64,000 bases of DNA from Motiliproteus sediminis (lineage in GTDB: Bacteria; Pseudomonadota; Gammaproteobacteria; Pseudomonadales; Balneatricaceae), in assembly GCF_017912535.1 (NCBI RefSeq), contig NZ_JAERQK010000010.1, positions 62,001 to 126,000 of the forward strand, written 5' to 3'. The notes beneath the pieces were generated by a model that saw only the letters and a program-made list of their open reading frames with translations, was not told where the DNA came from and searched no databases. Shown piece after piece: positions 61,478 to 64,000 of this stretch. The translations under genes and the position numbers were made by a program. Each line of letters begins with the position of its first letter. Positions within the stretch are counted from its first letter, which is position 1.

Positions 61478-63418
61478 ATGCCGCTGCACCGCAAATTAAT
61501 GCTCACCACCCTGTTGCTCTTCAGCACCTTGTTTGTGCTGGTTGTGTCGCTGGAGGTTCGCTACAGCCAGGCACACCTGAACCAGCAGTTGAATGCCAGC
61601 CTCAACCTTACCGCCGATCAGTTGACCCAGTTGCTCGCCCCGCCGTTATTGCGCGGGGATCTTGAACAAGCGGTTACTGCCTTCGACAACTGGCCGCTGG
61701 GCAGTCCCGAAATTGTGGTGCGGCTGCAACTGGGTGAGGGCATGCCTGATCGAGTCCGTGCCGGGCGCGTAAGCGAGTTTTCCGCCCCCGAATGGTTCAA
61801 GCGATGGGTGGGGCCGGAGCGTCTGGTGGCGACCCGCTCGCTTCAACGGGCCGGCGGCAAAGAGGCAACCTTGCGTCTCAGCGGCAATGCTCACGAGGGC
61901 TACCAGGCGCTGTGGCGGCAGACTTATCAGCTGACGCTGTGGTTCGGCATCTCACTGCTGGCGGCAATGCTCATGCTGCTCTATGCCGTCAGGCGCTGGA
62001 CGGCCCCCCTCAAGGAACTTCAGCAGCGTACCGATGAGCTGGCCCAACCCCGTTTTGGTCATCCGTTGGAAGCGCCGGATCTGGTCGAGCTGCGCGGGCT
62101 GGTGGATAGCTTTAACGCCATGTCTGAGCGGCTGCGAGCGCTGTTCGGACGCCAGGCTGAAGAGATCGAAACCCTGCGTCGGGCGGCCTATCAGGATCGC
62201 CTCACCGGGCTTGCCAATCGCGCTTTTTTCAGCGCGGAGATGCAGCAGTGGATGGCTGAGCCGGGCGAGGGGGGACTGTTGTTCATGCGGCTGTATCAAT
62301 TGGAAGCGATTTACCAGACGCTGGGGTTCGCCCGTCGCGATCAGCTGCTCAATGACACCGCCGAGCAGTTGCGGGCGCTGCGGCGGGTGACGCCTTCGCT
62401 ATTGGTCGCGCGGTTGTCAGACGTGGAGTTTGCGCTGTTGATGCCGGGTTTTGATCCGGAACAGGTAAAGCGGGTGGTTGAGGAGTTGCAACAGCGGATG
62501 AGCGCGACGGTCAGCCCCCTGGGCGATGAGTGGGGGCCGCTGTTTGCCATTGGCGCAGCGCTGCGCTTTCCCGGCACCGACGAGGCGGGGTTATTGGCCC
62601 GTGCTGATTCAGCCTTGCAGCAAGCGCGTCAGAGCAATCTGTCACCGGTTCGCTTTCTGAGCGATCTTCAGCAGCCGCCGGCCATTGGTCGGGGCGAATG
62701 GCGTAACCTGTTGCAGCAGGCGATCGAGGAGCGGCGTATTCGTTTCCAGTTGCAGCCGGTGATGCGAATGAGCGGCAAGATTCGCGGTTTGGAGCTGCTG
62801 AGTGAAATCGAGTTTGACGGCGGCAGCTATCCGGCCGCGCTGTTCATGCCGTTTGTGGAACAGTTTCAGTTGGGCGCGGCGCTCGACCGGTACGTGCTGG
62901 AGCAGATCGCTCCGCACGTGAGCCGGCATCAGGTACCGGTGATGGTGAACCTGTCGGAGCATGCCATCGGCGACGTCGGGTTTGTCAGCTGGTTGAGTGG
63001 CTGGCTGGAGGCGAATACCCCCTTGCGGCGCTGGATCGGCTTTGAAGTGCCGGAGGCTGCTTTAATCAGTAATCCTGGCGGGCTGGCGGCCTGCGCGGCG
63101 CTGTTTCGCCGCCTTGATCTGTGCTTTGGGGTGGACCGCATTGGTCGCCATCTGGAGCAGTTGCGTGAACTGGTCGAGCTGGGCCCGGACTACCTTAAGA
63201 TTGACCGGTCGCTGGTGCTCTGTTCGCCGGAGGAAGACAAGGGCTTTGTGCGTTCTCTGGCGCGTATGGCGCACGATCTGGATATCGATCTGATCACGCT
63301 GCGCATCGAAGACCAGGCTGACCTTGACGGGCTGCACGAACGCTCGATGGACGGCTATCAGGGCTATATTCGCAAGCCGATTCGCTGGAATCCGGGGCGT
63401 AACGGTAAGTCGGTCTAG
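61478..63418 (+). CDS. lapD: LapD-like inner-membrane c-di-GMP receptor
   Basis: 646 residues (LapD of Pseudomonas fluorescens 648). A membrane helix at about 10-27, a periplasmic LapD/MoxY-N domain with W in A-P-E-W-F-K-R-W (the loop that grips LapG), a second helix near 150-170, HAMP, then degenerate GGDEF (R-L-S-D-V-E-F) and degenerate EAL domains. Both active sites are lost, as expected for a receptor. Known role: holds the protease LapG when c-di-GMP is high, so that the adhesin stays on the surface. lapG and the adhesin gene are not in the window. ATG 61478 follows GAGGTAGGG. Confidence 0.85.
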   Translation: MPLHRKLMLTTLLLFSTLFVLVVSLEVRYSQAHLNQQLNASLNLTADQLTQLLAPPLLRGDLEQAVTAFDNWPLGSPEIVVRLQLGEGMPDRVRAGRVSEFSAPEWFKRWVGPERLVATRSLQRAGGKEATLRLSGNAHEGYQALWRQTYQLTLWFGISLLAAMLMLLYAVRRWTAPLKELQQRTDELAQPRFGHPLEAPDLVELRGLVDSFNAMSERLRALFGRQAEEIETLRRAAYQDRLTGLANRAFFSAEMQQWMAEPGEGGLLFMRLYQLEAIYQTLGFARRDQLLNDTAEQLRALRRVTPSLLVARLSDVEFALLMPGFDPEQVKRVVEELQQRMSATVSPLGDEWGPLFAIGAALRFPGTDEAGLLARADSALQQARQSNLSPVRFLSDLQQPPAIGRGEWRNLLQQAIEERRIRFQLQPVMRMSGKIRGLELLSEIEFDGGSYPAALFMPFVEQFQLGAALDRYVLEQIAPHVSRHQVPVMVNLSEHAIGDVGFVSWLSGWLEANTPLRRWIGFEVPEAALISNPGGLAACAALFRRLDLCFGVDRIGRHLEQLRELVELGPDYLKIDRSLVLCSPEEDKGFVRSLARMAHDLDIDLITLRIEDQADLDGLHERSMDGYQGYIRKPIRWNPGRNGKSV

Positions 63419-64000
63419 CCCAGCTGCAGCAGGTTACCCTGCTGTCTTAGCCAGCGGCGCCGTCGGGCGTAGTCCGGACACCACTGCTGCACCAGTGCCC
63501 AGTAGGCGGGACTGTGGTTGAGGTGGCGCAGGTGGCAGAGCTCGTGCACGATCACATACTCCTGTACAGCCACGGGTGCCTGCATCAGCTGGGTGTTCAG
63601 GCTCACCAGTCCGGCCGCAGTGCATGCGCCCCAGCGGCTTTTGTAGGGGCGGATTTTCAGTCCGGTCGGAGTTAGCCCGGTGCGCTCGGACCAGGCGTCT
63701 AGCAGCGCTGGCCAGCGCTGCTCAGCTTGTTGTTGATACCATTGGGAAATCAGTGTCAGGCGCCGCTCCGGTGAGTCGTTGCTGAGCGACAGCCGCAGCC
63801 GGTCGCCGTCGATCTCGCAGCCTTCCACCGAGCTGGGGTGCAGCGTCAGGGTAAGCGGCCGATCGTCCAGCTTGAGGATAGCCCCGTTGGCGAAACGCGA
63901 ACTCGGGTCCGGCTGCTGACGCTGCTGTTCACGTAGCCGGGCGATGCTGGATTCGATCCACGGGCGGCGCTGTTGCAGCACTCCTTCGATCGTGGCCTTA
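63415..64000 (-). CDS. YgjP/SprT-like metal-dependent hydrolase (5' end outside the window)
   Basis: DUF45 metallopeptidase-like family: zinc motif H-E-L-C-H-L-R-H-L-N-H-S-P near the C-terminus, with R-W-G-A-C before it. The frame stays open to base 64000 (K-A-T-I-E-G-V-L before the GTG at 63981), and the visible part lacks the usual ~40-residue N-terminus, so the gene is cut by the window. Its stop codon overlaps that of lapD within one CTAG. Function in bacteria is not established. Confidence 0.85.
   Translation of the reverse strand, partial: KATIEGVLQQRRPWIESSIARLREQQRQQPDPSSRFANGAILKLDDRPLTLTLHPSSVEGCEIDGDRLRLSLSNDSPERRLTLISQWYQQQAEQRWPALLDAWSERTGLTPTGLKIRPYKSRWGACTAAGLVSLNTQLMQAPVAVQEYVIVHELCHLRHLNHSPAYWALVQQWCPDYARRRRWLRQQGNLLQLG

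Overview
The window is about 64 kb of a GC-rich, densely packed chromosome from a gammaproteobacterium. The rpsF-rpsR-rplI-dnaB block with a DUF2232 gene inside it, adk-hemH, argO/argP, a LapD-type receptor, a CosR-like MarR regulator next to proVWX and a HutC-controlled hut cluster together suggest a marine or halotolerant member of the Oceanospirillales/Pseudomonadales. I cannot fix the genus. No rRNA, tRNA, CRISPR array, transposase, prophage or intein was seen.

Left part (1-16 kb): a 5'-truncated PAS-GGDEF gene, a stand-alone SLATT membrane protein, a SIMPL protein and a cold-shock protein come first. A minus-strand osmoadaptation block follows: proV-proW-proX (glycine betaine import), a CosR/EctR-like MarR regulator with its own palindromic promoter, and a histidine decarboxylase translationally coupled to a double-ACT protein. 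Then come argO/argP, glpD, small housekeeping genes, a GGDEF-hemerythrin fusion and a DODA-type dioxygenase.

16-24 kb, the most unusual region: a minus-strand operon of seven tightly packed genes. They encode a thermostable-hemolysin-family protein, an AMP-forming acyl ligase, a heme-oxygenase-like di-metal oxidase (HDO), an SDR, a secreted TPR protein and a QseB/QseC-type two-component pair. A separate radical SAM gene lies just downstream. The operon and the radical SAM gene are each preceded by a PmrA/QseB-type tandem box with the same promoter geometry, so the pair encoded in the operon probably controls both. This looks like an uncharacterised small-molecule pathway with its own regulator.

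24-45 kb: hrpB, a globin next to a large CHASE-PAS-GGDEF-EAL protein, tapT, an LplT-like transporter, adk, hemH, rlmB, the ribosomal protein/dnaB block, an ~630-bp non-coding element with terminal inverted repeats, a thioesterase, bioA, dodecin, fhs, a class V aminotransferase and a 33-residue lipoprotein.

45-64 kb: an outer-membrane barrel, a tautomerase, an MFS/LysR divergent pair, a run of small enzymes, an orphan histidine kinase whose PAS domain keeps the three FixL heme-pocket residues, the hut cluster (hutI-hutG-hutU-hutH with divergent hutC and its operator), thpR, a LapD-like c-di-GMP receptor and a 5'-truncated YgjP-type peptidase gene.

Two themes recur. One is c-di-GMP combined with gas or redox sensing: three GGDEF proteins, a degenerate LapD, a hemerythrin, a globin and a possible heme-PAS. 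The other is histidine use: decarboxylation near 4 kb and full degradation near 57 kb.
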